DNA from: a virus
IMG/VR virus record: IMGVR_UViG_3300027970_000012
Location: 27,445 to 91,444 of that record
Reading direction: 5' to 3' (one strand)
Length of the DNA stretch: 64,000 bases
Of this stretch, positions 42,401-54,500 are shown piece after piece (the stretch's first letter is position 1; each line of letters begins with the position of its first letter). The notes under the pieces are model-generated. The model worked only from the letters and a program-made list of their open reading frames with translations. It made no database searches and had not been told where the DNA came from. A program made the position numbers and the translations under genes.

Positions 42401-43879
42401 TCTTGCTCCACTACTATATCCTTCAATTAACTTTGGAGTAGTTAAGGATGTGAAATTTGTATTCAGTTCAATTCTAGTGAAAAGTTGAGTATCATATAGT
42501 GAAATTTCATACTGAGTTTGTGAGCCAGAATGACGAACTCCAGCACTTTCGTAGTCATATACCTTAGAAATTCCAATTAGCTGACCACTAGAAACTCCAA
42601 CATTTGCTGTTCTAGAATCATATAATAGTATCTGAGATGTAGTAAGAAATCCAACAGGAATTGTTCCATAGACATTATTTACTACCAATATATTTCCACT
42701 ATTGATTTGTAGATTTTCATCTACGGATTTGTCGGTAGTTCTTGGCTTCTGAAAATCTAATAGAGTTGATTGTGCGTCTATTTCATATCCTCTGACGTAT
42801 GCCTTTCCAGACGAAATAGAAATGCATCCTAAATCATCACTTGCAATATTACCTTCTCTGGTTTGTTCTCCAGCATAAAATATACCATTATTTCCAATTC
42901 TGTCATTTACACATTCTTTTAATGAAATATTGAATGGTCTAACATAGTAGTCTCCACTCTCATCATAAGTTCTTCTTGCGAGTTCATCCCGAATTAAATT
43001 GTAATTCGTATCATCTACGAATTTCTCAATATTACCATTTCTTACTCTAATTAATTCTATAAAATTTTCATCATTGAAGTTATCAATATCCTTTTTGATT
43101 AAACTTGTAGTTATGATAAATCTGTCTGCACCAGGAGCAACATAATTTGAAAATCCCTGAGCATTGTCGTATAAATCTGGATATTCATCTGATGCAGTAA
43201 TGATTTCCTCACTGATAACAAATCCAATTCTATATGATGGAGTATTGGAATATTGGTCCAGAATTACAGTTTCTTTTTTTGTTTCTATGAAATATCCTCT
43301 AATGAAAAATATTCCTGATTCTATTTTTGCAGCAGAGCCGATAGCAGTGGAATTATTGGATAGAGTAGTTGCAAATGTACTATTTGCACGAATTGAGGAA
43401 TTTGAAAATAAAATATTGTCTATAGTAATTAAAGCTTCTCCATCTGCAAATTTAGATACGATGAAATTTGTATCACTAGATGAAATATACTTGATATAAA
43501 GTGTATAGTTTGAATTCTCTGACTCAGAATTTGTAATATAGTTTTCAACTATTGCAGTTACTCCACTGGTCTGCCCTTTTACAGTTTTTCCAATTAAATT
43601 TTGAACATATGCAGAAACTGGTATTCCTAAATGAGTACTATTAATTTGTACACAAGTATAATTTGGGTCATAAGCAATTTGCCCAGGAATGACCACAGAC
43701 CCATCTTTGAAGAAATGATTTCCAAATTTTTCAATTTGATTCTGAAGTATTGTTTGTAGAGTGGTTAATTCTCTTGCTTGAACTGGAAGTCCAGGATTAA
43801 ATAATACCTTTTGATAATTTCTGCTCGCATCAAAATCATCAAAATATGGAGATACATTTAAATTTGTATTTTGTGGCAT
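36449..43879 (-). CDS. DUF4815 virion protein (2476 aa), baseplate or fibre
   Basis: A very large structural protein between gp8 and the neck genes, the place of T4 genes 9-12. The N-terminus SPYFDDFDASRNYQKVLFNP, GLPVQARELTTLQTILQNQI and EKFGNHFFKDGSVVIPG is the DUF4815 signature of phage tail proteins. The rest is beta-rich and Ser/Thr/Asn-rich, including VISGGSGYIQGDVLSI (a G-GY repeat) and a block with LINSEIIKYTSV. It may combine connector and fibre roles; no receptor-binding tip can be recognised. It starts 6 bases after gp8. Confidence 0.85.
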   Translation of the reverse strand: MPQNTNLNVSPYFDDFDASRNYQKVLFNPGLPVQARELTTLQTILQNQIEKFGNHFFKDGSVVIPGQIAYDPNYTCVQINSTHLGIPVSAYVQNLIGKTVKGQTSGVTAIVENYITNSESENSNYTLYIKYISSSDTNFIVSKFADGEALITIDNILFSNSSIRANSTFATTLSNNSTAIGSAAKIESGIFFIRGYFIETKKETVILDQYSNTPSYRIGFVISEEIITASDEYPDLYDNAQGFSNYVAPGADRFIITTSLIKKDIDNFNDENFIELIRVRNGNIEKFVDDTNYNLIRDELARRTYDESGDYYVRPFNISLKECVNDRIGNNGIFYAGEQTREGNIASDDLGCISISSGKAYVRGYEIDAQSTLLDFQKPRTTDKSVDENLQINSGNILVVNNVYGTIPVGFLTTSQILLYDSRTANVGVSSGQLIGISKVYDYESAGVRHSGSQTQYEISLYDTQLFTRIELNTNFTSLTTPKLIEGYSSGARGFLYQSVSNSNQLFLYDVSGSFNLNEPIKVDGVSSNKIIATIKDYQLGDVHQVVANSSNVSIGTFTADPVLSKSSYISNISQNFTVSAASSGISTVSASTLFFNIINVGDVISYTKQGEVLPTYNRVSNISQSQNIFSIIPTQSISGVSSGSLPTSLITTTDIKKVEPIVINPKSNLYLNLKYNNSVGVDLSRTSFNIKKTFSGTNVSSSSITYVLSEANLAFESFDEENYTLSYVNGGNIVPLVEFDNINFSSDRKSLTISKLTQTGLVTLIATCKLNRASSRRKTFNRCSSSIITNSNLVSSGLGATTLNDGLTYSGAYGLRVQDREISLNVPEAIKVLGIYQSSSTADPEIPSLVLSTPSSSILNVIKGEKIIGSNSNSVGYFVGYLNSTKIEYVGANENAFIVGELVQFEESGISAVISESNLGDNNITNLYALDSGYREQYLDFSRIIRNDNSNIPSRKIRIIYNNYTTPSNSSGDIVSISSYDFARYAKDLPKTGNLYASDILDFRPIVSAYSGTFSPFEAKSRIFTEVSSSSPYIFSKNSTISLSYDYYLPRIDKLFLYKTGNFVLSTGIPTLPPTNPQNFDNALEIATFTIPAYLRDINTISVSYNQHKRYTMQDISKLDARVKNIEYYTLLSLLEQDTKNLVIRDTDTGLDRFKSGFFVDNFRSLDSGDTQNPDYKVSVDTANGILRPSHYTTALDLIPGVGIGESTSTVDLRYAVDLGSNSVKKVGDIVCLNYDEVEYIKNPFATRIENVNPFAVINWVGTIEFNPSSDSWVETRRLDDQIVGTVDGNYTSTLVSLGVDTNTGLSPVQWGSWETTWAGTSVNVTESSNFAADRPSGTNLETVTTTTTTTTQAQVKSGTQFQVTEQYDTVSLGDKTVSTANVTTMRSRNIEIIATRLKPTTRFYAFFDDVNMTEYMIPKLIEVNMNAGTFIVGETVTGILGSKQIRFRLVKQNHKYGPVDSSSENIEPNLLVEEYSKNIYNPNDSLPNIYSPTSTTLNIDTASLELTGASEFYGCISIGMRLVGTVSGAVATVSDLRLISDSNGTFIGSLFIPDPTIPSTPVFQTGTRTFTITTSEINSVVGGVSQSSGIGEFTATGVLESVEANNLMIRNADVETVEVTARRLVTDTSSTQTVRYTDPLAQSFVVDETNGIFLTKCDIYFQGKDLGGIPVTLQIRTVELGIPTQVIIPFGTVTLNPDKVNISENGSVPTTFYFPSPVYLDGSREYAIVLLSASTSYTVWISRMGETEISTTTLPESDRVIISQQPLLGSLFKSQNGSTWDPSQYEDLKFTTYRADFTATSGSIKLYNPDLNIGNNQVVSLRNNPILAYSRTILASIGKSFTNSDINALIPGATVTQQSNSYFNSDLVSVVGAIGIGSTLIVSTPQVSFGNTTTTYNNVNLTSFTGLGRGAAANIGIVAGIARTVTVISGGSGYIQGDVLSIDTNSTNNLGRDLLITIPTNIGVISAFNSILLTNVQGQLNVDTPTNIVVNGGAISSSRVSATPIEIADGLHIKVQHNNHGMYAYNNFISLTGVEPDTTPLKLTSNVIPNTTTLNINSVGILTTFENLPISVDNPGYVLINSEIIKYTSVDTVGSSIGGIQRFTSNFINSEDPILLQSYFSQNHSTGDYVLKYEFNGISLLRINRTHNLSTVNKIAYPTTLDSYHIKIDTASNGADRSLVDILFFNQTKFGGSYFSNEIQSNTVRGPKATQNILMSSIRPNIQTLLPESTNISAKIRTISGSSISGTEASFVDMGFEPIALSSNNFFSTPRIICSKINETNYLSLLPNKKSFTMELTLSTNDRRVSPVIDLDRINIIATNNRIDRPVLNYINDSRVNELYQDPHAAVYVSKLVTLEQPADSLSVIFDAYRHSTNDIRVAYRLIRDNMPPEQQVYELFPGYANLDNNKNTLDLSKNDGSSDRIIQSSNTLSEYKNYEFTAKSLPQFTGYQIKIMMNGTSQSNVPLIRDLRAIATL

Positions 43880-43885
43880 TTTTAA

Positions 43886-45475
43886 TTAGAACTCCAATAT
43901 AATTTTGATATCTTCTTTCTGAGAAACAGTTCTGGGAATGGGAAATCTATTATCAAGATATATCAGCTCTCCGGACTTTTTATTATATTCTACAGAAGAT
44001 ATACCAGAAATAAAATAACTACCTAATTGATATGTCCTATTATTTATGACGGTACTAATTCCATTAAATCCAGTAGCAATGGCCAAATCTGTTCCTTGAG
44101 ATAGAGAACCATTGATTACGATATTCCCACCTACATCAGGAGAAGAAGTGAATGGATATATCTTATATCCAACTCCAACAGTTGCTAATCCAACTGGCTG
44201 ATAGTATTTCAATACTCCAGTAATATTATTCCAAGAAGCAACAAATCCAACTGCAGTTTTTCCTGTGCCTATGGTTTGAGTTATAATGGAATCTGAGTTA
44301 TATGTAGTTAGTGAGGTTATTCCAGCAAGCTTAAGTGATTGTAATCCACTCGCTTCATACTTATTTAAAATTTCTACATTACTTCCAACTACGGTAGGAT
44401 TTTTCAATATTCCAATAGAAGCAAAATCGTTTCCTGAAATTGTGTCCGGATTGTTAGTATCATTCTCAAATCTAGAATATACTAATACTCTATATGCTCC
44501 GAGTTCCCGATAAATGTCATATCCGTGTCCACCTTTAGGAGGAATGACGACTTCAAATTCGGCCAAAGTACCAGTATTAGTAAGTGTAGAAGTTATTCCA
44601 GGTGCTCCAGGAATAAACTTAACAATTCCCCGAGTATATCCAGCTCCACCATCAGTTACGAATATATCACTCACTTTTCCAAATGAATCTACTGTAATTG
44701 TAACTTTACCGTCATCACCATCTCCTAATATAGGAACATTAGTAAAAGTATTTGAGATTGGTTGATATCCAACTCCACGATTTTTTATAGTTACAATTTC
44801 AATTTTACCATCAATAGCATTTTCTTTAATTGAAATTGAATCGTCTACGGTTCCCCAATTTTCTGGAATAGGAATAAACTCAATACTATCAAATTTTATA
44901 ATCTCAATTGGCTTTATTGTAAATAAGTACTTCCAAATATATCCATCACCACTAGCTCCAGCAGGTCTAGGCTCTAAGTCTACAAATGTTGGCTCATCAA
45001 TAGATGGTCTTCCTGATGGATAATCTGGACTAGAGCCATTTTGTAAACATATGTAAACTTTCAAATCCTCATTTACTACAAAATATTTGGAATCATATAA
45101 ACTTGGCTGAGAATTTAAAGGAGTTCTATTGTAGATGTCATAATCGTGCCTATACATTTCATATGTATCTCCAGCAAACCAGGAATTTTTGGGAACCACT
45201 CTTCTTACATCTTTACTTGTAATTTGTCTTAGACTCAATATAGTCTCCTTTACTTCAGACTCTTCTTTAAATCCATCTCTGGGTGAGGGTCCATCTCCCC
45301 AGTTCGGAGACCCATACGCTAATAAATTTTGACTATTTGGTTGACCAATAAATGTATAATATCTACTTGTAGTATCACCTATAGAGATAACTCGGGCATC
45401 AGAAATATCAGAAAAACTCTTAATGAAGTTCTCCGCATTTGCAATTCTAAATTGTTCTGTAATTATTGCTGGCAT
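43886..45475 (-). CDS. 8: Baseplate wedge gp8
   Basis: A 529-residue wedge protein. The gp8 pattern is clear: TEQFRIANAENFIKSFSD, YYTFIGQPNSQNLLAYGSP, NWGDGPSPRDGF, RRVVPKNSWFAGDTYEMY, VYICLQNG and the hallmark GDGYIWKYLFTI followed by FIPIPENWG. The C-terminal part beyond the T4-like core (T4 gp8 is 334) has G-GY repeats (IVTIKNRGVGYQPI, IFVTDGGAGYTRGI). A TATAAATA element lies 17 bases before the start. Confidence 0.93.
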   Translation of the reverse strand: MPAIITEQFRIANAENFIKSFSDISDARVISIGDTTSRYYTFIGQPNSQNLLAYGSPNWGDGPSPRDGFKEESEVKETILSLRQITSKDVRRVVPKNSWFAGDTYEMYRHDYDIYNRTPLNSQPSLYDSKYFVVNEDLKVYICLQNGSSPDYPSGRPSIDEPTFVDLEPRPAGASGDGYIWKYLFTIKPIEIIKFDSIEFIPIPENWGTVDDSISIKENAIDGKIEIVTIKNRGVGYQPISNTFTNVPILGDGDDGKVTITVDSFGKVSDIFVTDGGAGYTRGIVKFIPGAPGITSTLTNTGTLAEFEVVIPPKGGHGYDIYRELGAYRVLVYSRFENDTNNPDTISGNDFASIGILKNPTVVGSNVEILNKYEASGLQSLKLAGITSLTTYNSDSIITQTIGTGKTAVGFVASWNNITGVLKYYQPVGLATVGVGYKIYPFTSSPDVGGNIVINGSLSQGTDLAIATGFNGISTVINNRTYQLGSYFISGISSVEYNKKSGELIYLDNRFPIPRTVSQKEDIKIILEF

Positions 45476-45491
45476 TTTTAGATGTTTTTAG

Positions 45492-45499
45492 TATTTATA
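45492..45499 (-). promoter_or_regulatory. Candidate late promoter TATAAATA for gp8
   Basis: A perfect late element on the minus strand in the 28-base gap after the 4237-aa gene. The start codon is only 17 bases away, so the leader would be very short. Confidence 0.5.
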
Positions 45500-45503
45500 C
45501 GAA

Positions 45504-48500
45504 TTATAATAGCCCTCTAGTTCTATACATCATTGGACCACTAGATAGCCCAATCAATCCATTGTCTTTATTCACCACAAATGCTTTAGGATTCTTTCTG
45601 GACCTATTTTGGTAATCGTATACAATACCAAAACTATAGTTACCGTAAAATCCGATGGTGTTTACACCAGAGTTTATGGTTATATTACCAGAAGAATTTG
45701 GTACAAAACTACATCTAACTGTAGAAATCCCTAGAGTTGGTGTGGTAACATTCTCAGCTTTATAGATACCATCAATAAATGTATTTGCCGTTCCAATTTT
45801 GGAATTTGGATAGTTAGACATACCACCGAGACTTGTGGTAATTCCTGTTAGAGCGTGACTACAGATTACATTACTATTGTTGATAATGAAATAATCTCCA
45901 CGTATCAAAGGAGAATATTGCATATTTGGAATGGTATTGATATAATTACGTGATGACAACTTGAACTCAATCGCAGGCGAGTTGGTTCCAAATCCAACAT
46001 TACCAGTTGGATATACGGTTACATCTACAATATTTCCATAATCGCCACGAGCTTTAATGGAGTATATTTGTTCGGAATCTACATACTCGGTTTCTACTAT
46101 ATTTGGAGCAGTTGAATTATATCCGAATCCACCATTAGTTACAGTAATGGAAGACAACCTTCCATCAGTTGCTGTAGCATTTGCAGTTGCTTTATTGATT
46201 TGAGGAGTAGAGTATGAAATAAATCCACTTGAACCTACAGAGATATATCCAGAATTATCAGATGTATCTATTGGAAGAATATCTAAAATTGAGTAGGAAT
46301 CATCAACTACTCTAGAAACCCAACTTCTTAAGTCCAAAGAAAAATATAATTTTCCAGAATTATCTAAAATGGTATACAAGTTATTATAATATCTTATCTT
46401 CAAGATATTGCTTACTATATTTGTAGGAATTAACGTCCAAGAAGATGCTCCAATATCTGAAGTTAAGACTGTGCCATCATCTCCCACAGCAACAAAATTC
46501 ATTCCAGTCCAAATCACACAGTTTAAATTCTTATTGGTAGGTACATTAACTACCGAATCCCATATCAATCCGATATCTGAATATAGTATGGTTCCTAGAC
46601 TACCAACAGATATAATATAATTTGAATTTGAACAAGTTGAAACCATATTCTCTATTCCAATTCCAACTTCATATAATCTATCTGTGGAAATTCCAGAACC
46701 GATAAATATTTTTCCAGAATTTCCTGACCCAACTACTACATCTCTTGATGCATCATATATTATGGAATTGATATTACCCTGATATGTACTTATGGACCCT
46801 GTTGGAGGAGAACCAATAGTTTGAATAAGTTTAATCAAATAAATTCGATTCCAACTAGTATTTGAGGTAACACTAGTACATCCATATGCTAATGCAGAAT
46901 TACCAACCACCACGCACTGATTATTCTTAACTGCTATAGCGTTGAAGTCTACATCAGGATTAATTTTTCTTCCAGAATTCCACACAGTAGAATTGTAGCT
47001 AAATGCGTATTCTCCAGAATTTCCAACAGAAACCCAAACTTTATCAAAAGCGACAGAATTAAATTGATTTGACGTTACAATTCCTACATTACTAGACCAA
47101 TTTAAAATTGGGTCAAATTTTATTAAGTTTGGAGCGGATACACTTATTTTTGGTGAAATTACATTTTTATATCCACTTCCAGGATTCACAATATCAAATG
47201 ATACAATAGTTCCTGCAGTAGAAACTATTGATGTAACCATAGGTTGAATAATTTCTCGGTTATCTAGAATAATCACATCTCGTAAATCTTCGTTTAATTT
47301 TCTAGTTTCATCAATATCCTCAAATAGTGGTAGTGCGCTATCCACATAAAGAACAGTATCGTTACGAGATACATCTTTAATAATATTAGCCACAGGAATA
47401 GTTCTAGAAGTTAAACTTGGCCTAGATTTTGAATAGATAGAACCATTTAGTATTCTATCTGTAGTCTGCTTAGTCCAATCCAGTGGTCTAATTTTATCTG
47501 AAGTGGTTAGAATTCCGATGCTATCATATGGGAATGTATCAATAATATTAGTTCCCACCACATCTTTAACAACTCTCTCAAATTGTGAAACATCAAATGG
47601 GTCATAAATGTTTTCAGTGATTTTAACACTATCTCCAGTTTTTATTGTTTTTGGTGGGTCTACTTGCTCTACATCTAAATCTGAGCCTCTGAAATATAGA
47701 ATGTTGCACTTTGAGCCAGATTTTGGAGCCTCAGTGAAGGATATTCTACCTGCAGAATAGGTGTATGAGATATCAGGAACTTGTAGTATATCATTTATGA
47801 AAACGAACAAATTATTTTGTATCTTAATATCGTTGGTATTTGTTCTAATGCTTACTACATTAGTTACTCCCAATATTGTCTTACTGATAATGAATCTCTT
47901 TTTGATTCCATTGAAACTAGATGAGATATTATCAAATTGAACAAATTGACCAGGATACCATCCAACAAAATTATCTGTGATAGTCTCTAGTACTGTTACT
48001 CGGAATTGACTAAAGTTCACGGTATTTGGAATGGTTGTAATACCAGAGATAACCAAATTGTCTCCTACACTATAGCCAACTCCAGTGGAATTCAATTCAA
48101 ATGAAATGATACTAGACCCATTTCCCACTATGATAGAAGCTTTAGCTCCTTGGCCTTGTCCAGAACTTCCACTAGCATAGGATAGACTCATATTATAATA
48201 ATTTTGAGGTATATCAATTCTTACCTGAGGTAAGATTGAATTTGTGTAACCAGACCCTGGATTTATAATACTTAATGATGTTATTGTGCCCGATGTTCCA
48301 ATGGTAGCTACAATTGACGCTCCTGTTCCCACAGTAGATGCAATACTTATGCTTGGAGCACTCCGATAACCAGCTCCAAAGCCTGTTAAGTATACATTGG
48401 AGAGTGTACCTAAGCCAGATACCGCAACGGTTGCAGAGGCTCCTACGAGAGGCATATAACCAAACCCTGTTGTGTATCCGACTCTACTTATTTTACCCGC

Positions 48501-51500
48501 AAGTGGAGTCCCACTTGTGAATCTGATGGTATTTTGTCCAGGAGTATCAATTACGTAATCTACTCCACCAATTTGAGCAATATTATTAATGAGAATGATA
48601 GGAGAATTATCATTATCTACTCCAGACGAACCGCCTATAATTGAATTAGTATTTGTGTATATTCCAGAAACAGTATTTCCATTAGACTTTAATACGAATG
48701 CAGTAGCTGCAATTCCGTTAAATTGGTCAGAAATATCATCAAAAATAATATTATTGTCATTCTGAGTATATGCATCAAATTGTCTAGAGAATATTCTACC
48801 AGAAAATGCGGAATTTACCTCCAGTCCTGGTAATCCAGAAGGTCCAAGAGGAGGAGAGGAGAAATAGATATTATCCTTTATAATATTATAGTCACCAGAT
48901 ACAACATTTACCTTAGTATCAATTTGATGACCTTCTATTCCTGTACCTAAGAATCCACGTTCTACTAATAATGTATTTGGGCCATATGTTCCTATATTCT
49001 TGATTCTGATATATTCGGAATCAAGACTTAAGATATCATCTAAAATTAGTGTATTTGCTCCAGAAATTAACGATATTGTTGTGTCTCCGACACTAACTCT
49101 AGAACTCAATGTTAAATTTCTATTTTTTCTATAGATTGGAGCTTGAATGATATTATCTATAGCAATAAGTGAGTTTACATTTGGATTACTCACGGAAAAG
49201 CTATGAGTTCCAATACCCAATTGGGTTAGTGTTAAATCACTTCCAGTTGAAACTCCAGAAACCTTAATTTCATCCTTATTTACTTTATTTACATATAATA
49301 TTTCAGGTAAAGTATCTGTACCAAGTTCTATAGCAGATAGGAATAGATTATCATTTGGCGAAATTCCACCAATAAGAGTTCCTGCAATTGAAATATTATC
49401 TTGTGTTGAATAATTTCTACCTCCAGACACTACAGAAACTCCACCGATATTTCCAAGTGAATCTCGGAATATATTGAATCTCGCTCCAGTTCCATATCCT
49501 ACATTAGAATTTCCTAAAATATTCAAATAATTTGCATTTGCTTGTAGAGATATTCGGGTATTTGATACTCTAGATACAGTAAACGTTAGGTCATTTGTTG
49601 GAGTTGTTCCACCAATATGAGTTCCAGATATAGAAACAGTATTTCCAACAGAATATCCACGACCACCATCTCTCAGAACAACAGAAGTTGAAATTGGTTG
49701 ACCAGTACTTGAATTATATACTATGAAAACACTAAATTGTGCTCCAATTCCAATTCCAGAAGTAGACTTCATAGGAAGATATGGGTCAGTAGCTCCCCAC
49801 AATCTGTTTTGATTTCCACTGAAGTTTGGAGTTACGTTTGAGCTAATTCCACTAAGTGTAGTTGTAATTGCTACATTATATCCTCTTTCATATATTGCAC
49901 TTCCAATTCCTCCACCAACACCCAATACGATATCCTTTCTTCCAGTTGTTTCACTTGTTGTTCCAATTCCAATTTTTCCAGAGTATAGTGGGAAATATCC
50001 ATATCCAGAAGCTCCCACGCCAATTTGAATACTGGTTATAATTCCAGTACTGGTCTCAATAAGTGGAATGAATGTTCCAATTGCTATCGGTGAAACAGTT
50101 CCTACAATTTCAATGCTAGGAGGTGTTGTAGTACTATATCCAATTCCTCCCGATGCAACACGAATTGACTTTACTGAATAGTTTTCATCAAATGATGGAA
50201 TTAATATCGCTCCAGACCCTATGGTTGTGGAGGCTATAGCAACGATTGAAGAGTATTCTGGAGTATAGTTCAATAGTTGTCCAGTTTGGAAATTGTGATT
50301 TGGAAGCATAAACACACTTCTATTCAAATCAATTGCTGTGTTTATTCCGTTTGAGGCATCAAATTCTCTATAGAATATTGGAGAACCATTGTCCGTTAAT
50401 TTGAAATCGGATTTTCCAGTAATCTTACATCCAGGAACTCTTCTTGAGAAAGATAGCGATTGAGTCGCAATTCCAACAAGTAATCGATGTGGAGAATTTG
50501 TATTAATTCCAATACTATCATTTGCAATAGTAGAAATATATGTACTATCTGGATAAAAATGATATGTAGAGAATCCTACTTTGTCTCCAACTAGCAACCC
50601 ACTAGTGGAAACTCCCAAATTGTATAGACTTGTAGATATAAATGTAACAGGCTTTGTTGCAATAACTTGAAGAATTGCTGTACCATTAAATTGTGAACTA
50701 ATATCATCAATTGTACCAACTCGGTTAGTTTTAGATAAAATGTATGGAGTTAATGTAGTTCCTTCTTCAAATACAATTCTCTCAATAGACCCATCTTCAA
50801 ATTGGTCCTCTTCAGTAACCATCGCAAAATTATGTTTGGTATAAGTTGAAGAGTAATTGTCAATGTTCACTAACAGAGATAGATTTGGTAATGATGTGGG
50901 TTTCCTGAAATTACTTGGAGAACTTACAACCTCTAAATCCGAAAATTCTTTAAATCCAGAAGGATGTAAAATTGACCTAACTGGCTCCTTCCAAATATTA
51001 TATGGAACTTTTCCGCGAATTGCATATGAAAATTTCTGATAATATTGATTGTCGGAGATTCTCATCAAATTATCATTTAACCCACCTAAGGTATTTCCAA
51101 CATAGTTAATCTTATCTCGGGTAACTCCAAGATTGGTTGTAAGATTAAATGTATTAGATGCTACAACAATTCCATTCAGTAGTGATTGTTGCCCACTTAG
51201 CATATATCCAGGTTTTAGGTCTCCTAGACAATTTACCAATCTCAACTCGTTTATTTCATTATCCCAACCACCTTCCATAACTTTCGCACTGAAGGTATTT
51301 GTTCCCGATTCATCATATCCAAAAACATTTTCATTTGAAATGTAGCTCAAGTCGTTAGCGAGCACCATTTCAAATTCCGGCATATCTTTCCGATTGATTA
51401 CGTAGCCGTATCCAAAATCGGAGGTATATTCTCCAAGAGCCAATCCATCCTTTAATCCACTTACATTGTACGTAATAGTATAATTACTACTACTAATTCC

Positions 51501-54500
51501 GGTAACGGTAAAAAATCTATAATTGTACTCAGAAGAATTATAATTATCTTGAGGAATGAGATTATCAGAAGCATCAAATATTGGAGTAATTCTACATCTT
51601 TCAATATAAATTTGGTCTCCAATAGAGAATGGGAATATAGTTTGAGTTGAGCCATATCCAATTGGAGAGAGTGGGTATGATTGTGTATTTGAATTTATGA
51701 TTTCAATTGTAATATCATTACCATTTATTGCAATATCATCTATACCATATCCATTTGAATTTCTAGTTGAAATGATTTTAAGTGGACGAGATAAATCATT
51801 GGTATTTTGAACAATCTCAACATCGGAAATTGAGGTTCCTCTAAGATTGCATTTAAGTTGAATTTTATCATTGCCTAAAATCTTCAATGTTGGAGCAGTG
51901 TTATAATTTTTACCTCCTGTGAGAACTCCAACATAATCTACTCTAGAGATACTTTCAATCTGAGCTACTGCAGGAACACTCAAAACAGGTAATAACGTAG
52001 TATCAGTTGGATAATCAAATCCATCTTTAATTCTTTCTACTGAACTTATTCTTCCAATTTTGCTGGACTTCACACTCAAATTCGCAGATGCACCAGATTG
52101 ACTTATAATATTGGAAATTCTAGGAATTCTCTTATATCCACGACCACTATAATTCAATTGAATTTGATTGATTGGTCCACTAGCATTTCTGGACTTTGTA
52201 CTATAAGTTAAACTTGATAGATTCAGTAACGTATAGGTAACGTCTTCTGGCTTACTTGCAAGATTAAATCTTAAGGTTTTATCGGAAAGTTTAACAATTT
52301 TATATTCATTATTGTAGTCACTACCTATAATTTGTATATAATTACCATTAACGACCTCCAATTCTTCATAAACATCTTCTGTAGGAGAACTAAATTTGTA
52401 GTAAAGTTCTCTAGGTAATTCTAAAGTACTCGTTCTCAGTAGATTTTGCCCAGAATTGTCGGTATATAAGAATGTCTTTAATTCATTTTTGAAATTAGAA
52501 TCCAAGTATATTCCAAGTTCAAATGAACTCATACTAGAATCACTAAGGTCAAATATTAATGTATTTCCCTTCGTGATGTTTATCTGTGGATTTAATTTTG
52601 AAATTCGTTGAGTTCCTGTTCCAATAGATGTTAGGATTACAAATCTTCCTTCTATAGCATCGGAATAATAGTTTGCAAGTTGGATTTTATTTAAATCTGT
52701 AACGACTATAAAATATTCACCATCGTTTTGTAGTCCACCAACAGTAGATTCAGAATTATTTGAATATACTATCTTATCTCCTGTGTTTAAATTCGCGGTA
52801 TCAATAGTAATTTTAGATGTAGAAACACTTATCTGAGCAGTATTAAAAGTTATATAATCCGTAGTTATTTTCTTTAATGCTGGGTTATATCTAAATTTTA
52901 TGGTTTTTGTAATTTCGGGAACAACGGATAACTTAATAGTATCTTCAGATTCTAGATTATGATTGGAGGATGTTTCCAACGTAACAGAATAGCTTTCACC
53001 ACTTCCTGATATCTCATCATATTTTGTAGTAAATGAGTGAGCAATTCCAATTCCAGTTACAGAAGAACTAAAATACAAAGACCTATATGTAGAACCGATT
53101 CCTGTAGTTGTGGTAAATCCTAGAGTTGAGATTCCAATGAAATCATTATTTACGACAACTGAATATATGGTCTGATTATTTTGTAGTTGAAATGTTGGTT
53201 GTCCTGGTGAGTTATACACTGAAAGAGGAGTTCCAGATATACCAGAATGATAAGTTAATGGTTGTCCTGTATAATAGGAATGATTTGGAATATATATTGA
53301 CTTTTCAGGAATGGTAAATGACGTAATACCAATTTTATTATATGCCTTTCCTATCTCTTGAGTAGCTATGTCCTCACTCGGATTGAAGTAATTTGTCTTG
53401 TTTGATGTTGTGACTAATTTGGACCCACTATGATAGAAGTAAAACTTGCGCGGAAGAAGTCTGGCCTGACTAATTCCTGCAGTATGTATTGCAACATTTG
53501 AAATTCTCTCCACTATGAGACTTGTAGTTTCTGGAATAACTCGGAGTATTTTTAGGACTTCTTCATCAATTTTTATGAAGTCACTCACAGTCATTCCAGA
53601 GATATTATTTAAAAATATCTCAGTAATACTTCCAGTAACTCCAATATTTGCAATGTTTGTGGAGATTCCAACTGAATTTGGTTGAGAAATTACAACTTTT
53701 TGGTTTCCAAGTAAAAATGTATATGCAGGGTCAGATACACTATTGATTACAATAGTTTCTCCTGAGGATACATCAATTGGATATTTGAGTATACCAGAAA
53801 TTTGGCTTCCTAGTTTTTCAAATATAATATTCGAAAATGTTGTGATTCCAATATTAATTGAAGAAATTGGTTCTCCAGAAATTGATAATACCGAAGCTGT
53901 AGCTCCTGACCCACCTGTACCATCATTTCTGAAATCTACTATATCACCAGGAACATAATTGTCTCCAGGACTATAGATAGAGACGCTATCAATTCCTGAT
54001 GTGGATACAGACCGAACGGTAAATTCTTGATTATATCTATCTTCAATATTGTCTATTGCATCATAATATGAATTGGCGGAATTCAAATAATATGGAGAAG
54101 TGTGTCGGATTAACTTTAATGTATTTAAATCTAAATCCTGATTATAATTTGGATTATAATTCTCCAATCTAGGAACAAATTTGAATTTAGACGCCACCAA
54201 ATATGGATATTGTGGAATGGACACACTAGAATTGTCTATAGTAGTAGTATAGAAATATGCATATACACCATTTGGAAATTGAGCATTTTGAATAAATCTT
54301 CCATTATATTCGTCTAAATCACCATATGCTGGGTTGAATTCATAATCTTGAATGAAAATTCCATCCACATAGTTTGAGGTAGTCGGTCTTAAATTTGCGT
54401 TTCTTTCAATATTTTTCCTATAGCTACTCTGAACTCTTTTAACTTGACCTTCAATAGCTAAATATGGCCCATAGATTGGACTCCCATCATAGGCCCATCC

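Noticed and set aside
43164-43499. Plus-strand open frames opposite the large structural genes
   Set aside because: They mirror codon patterns of the long minus-strand genes, have no ribosome sites and no recognisable domains.
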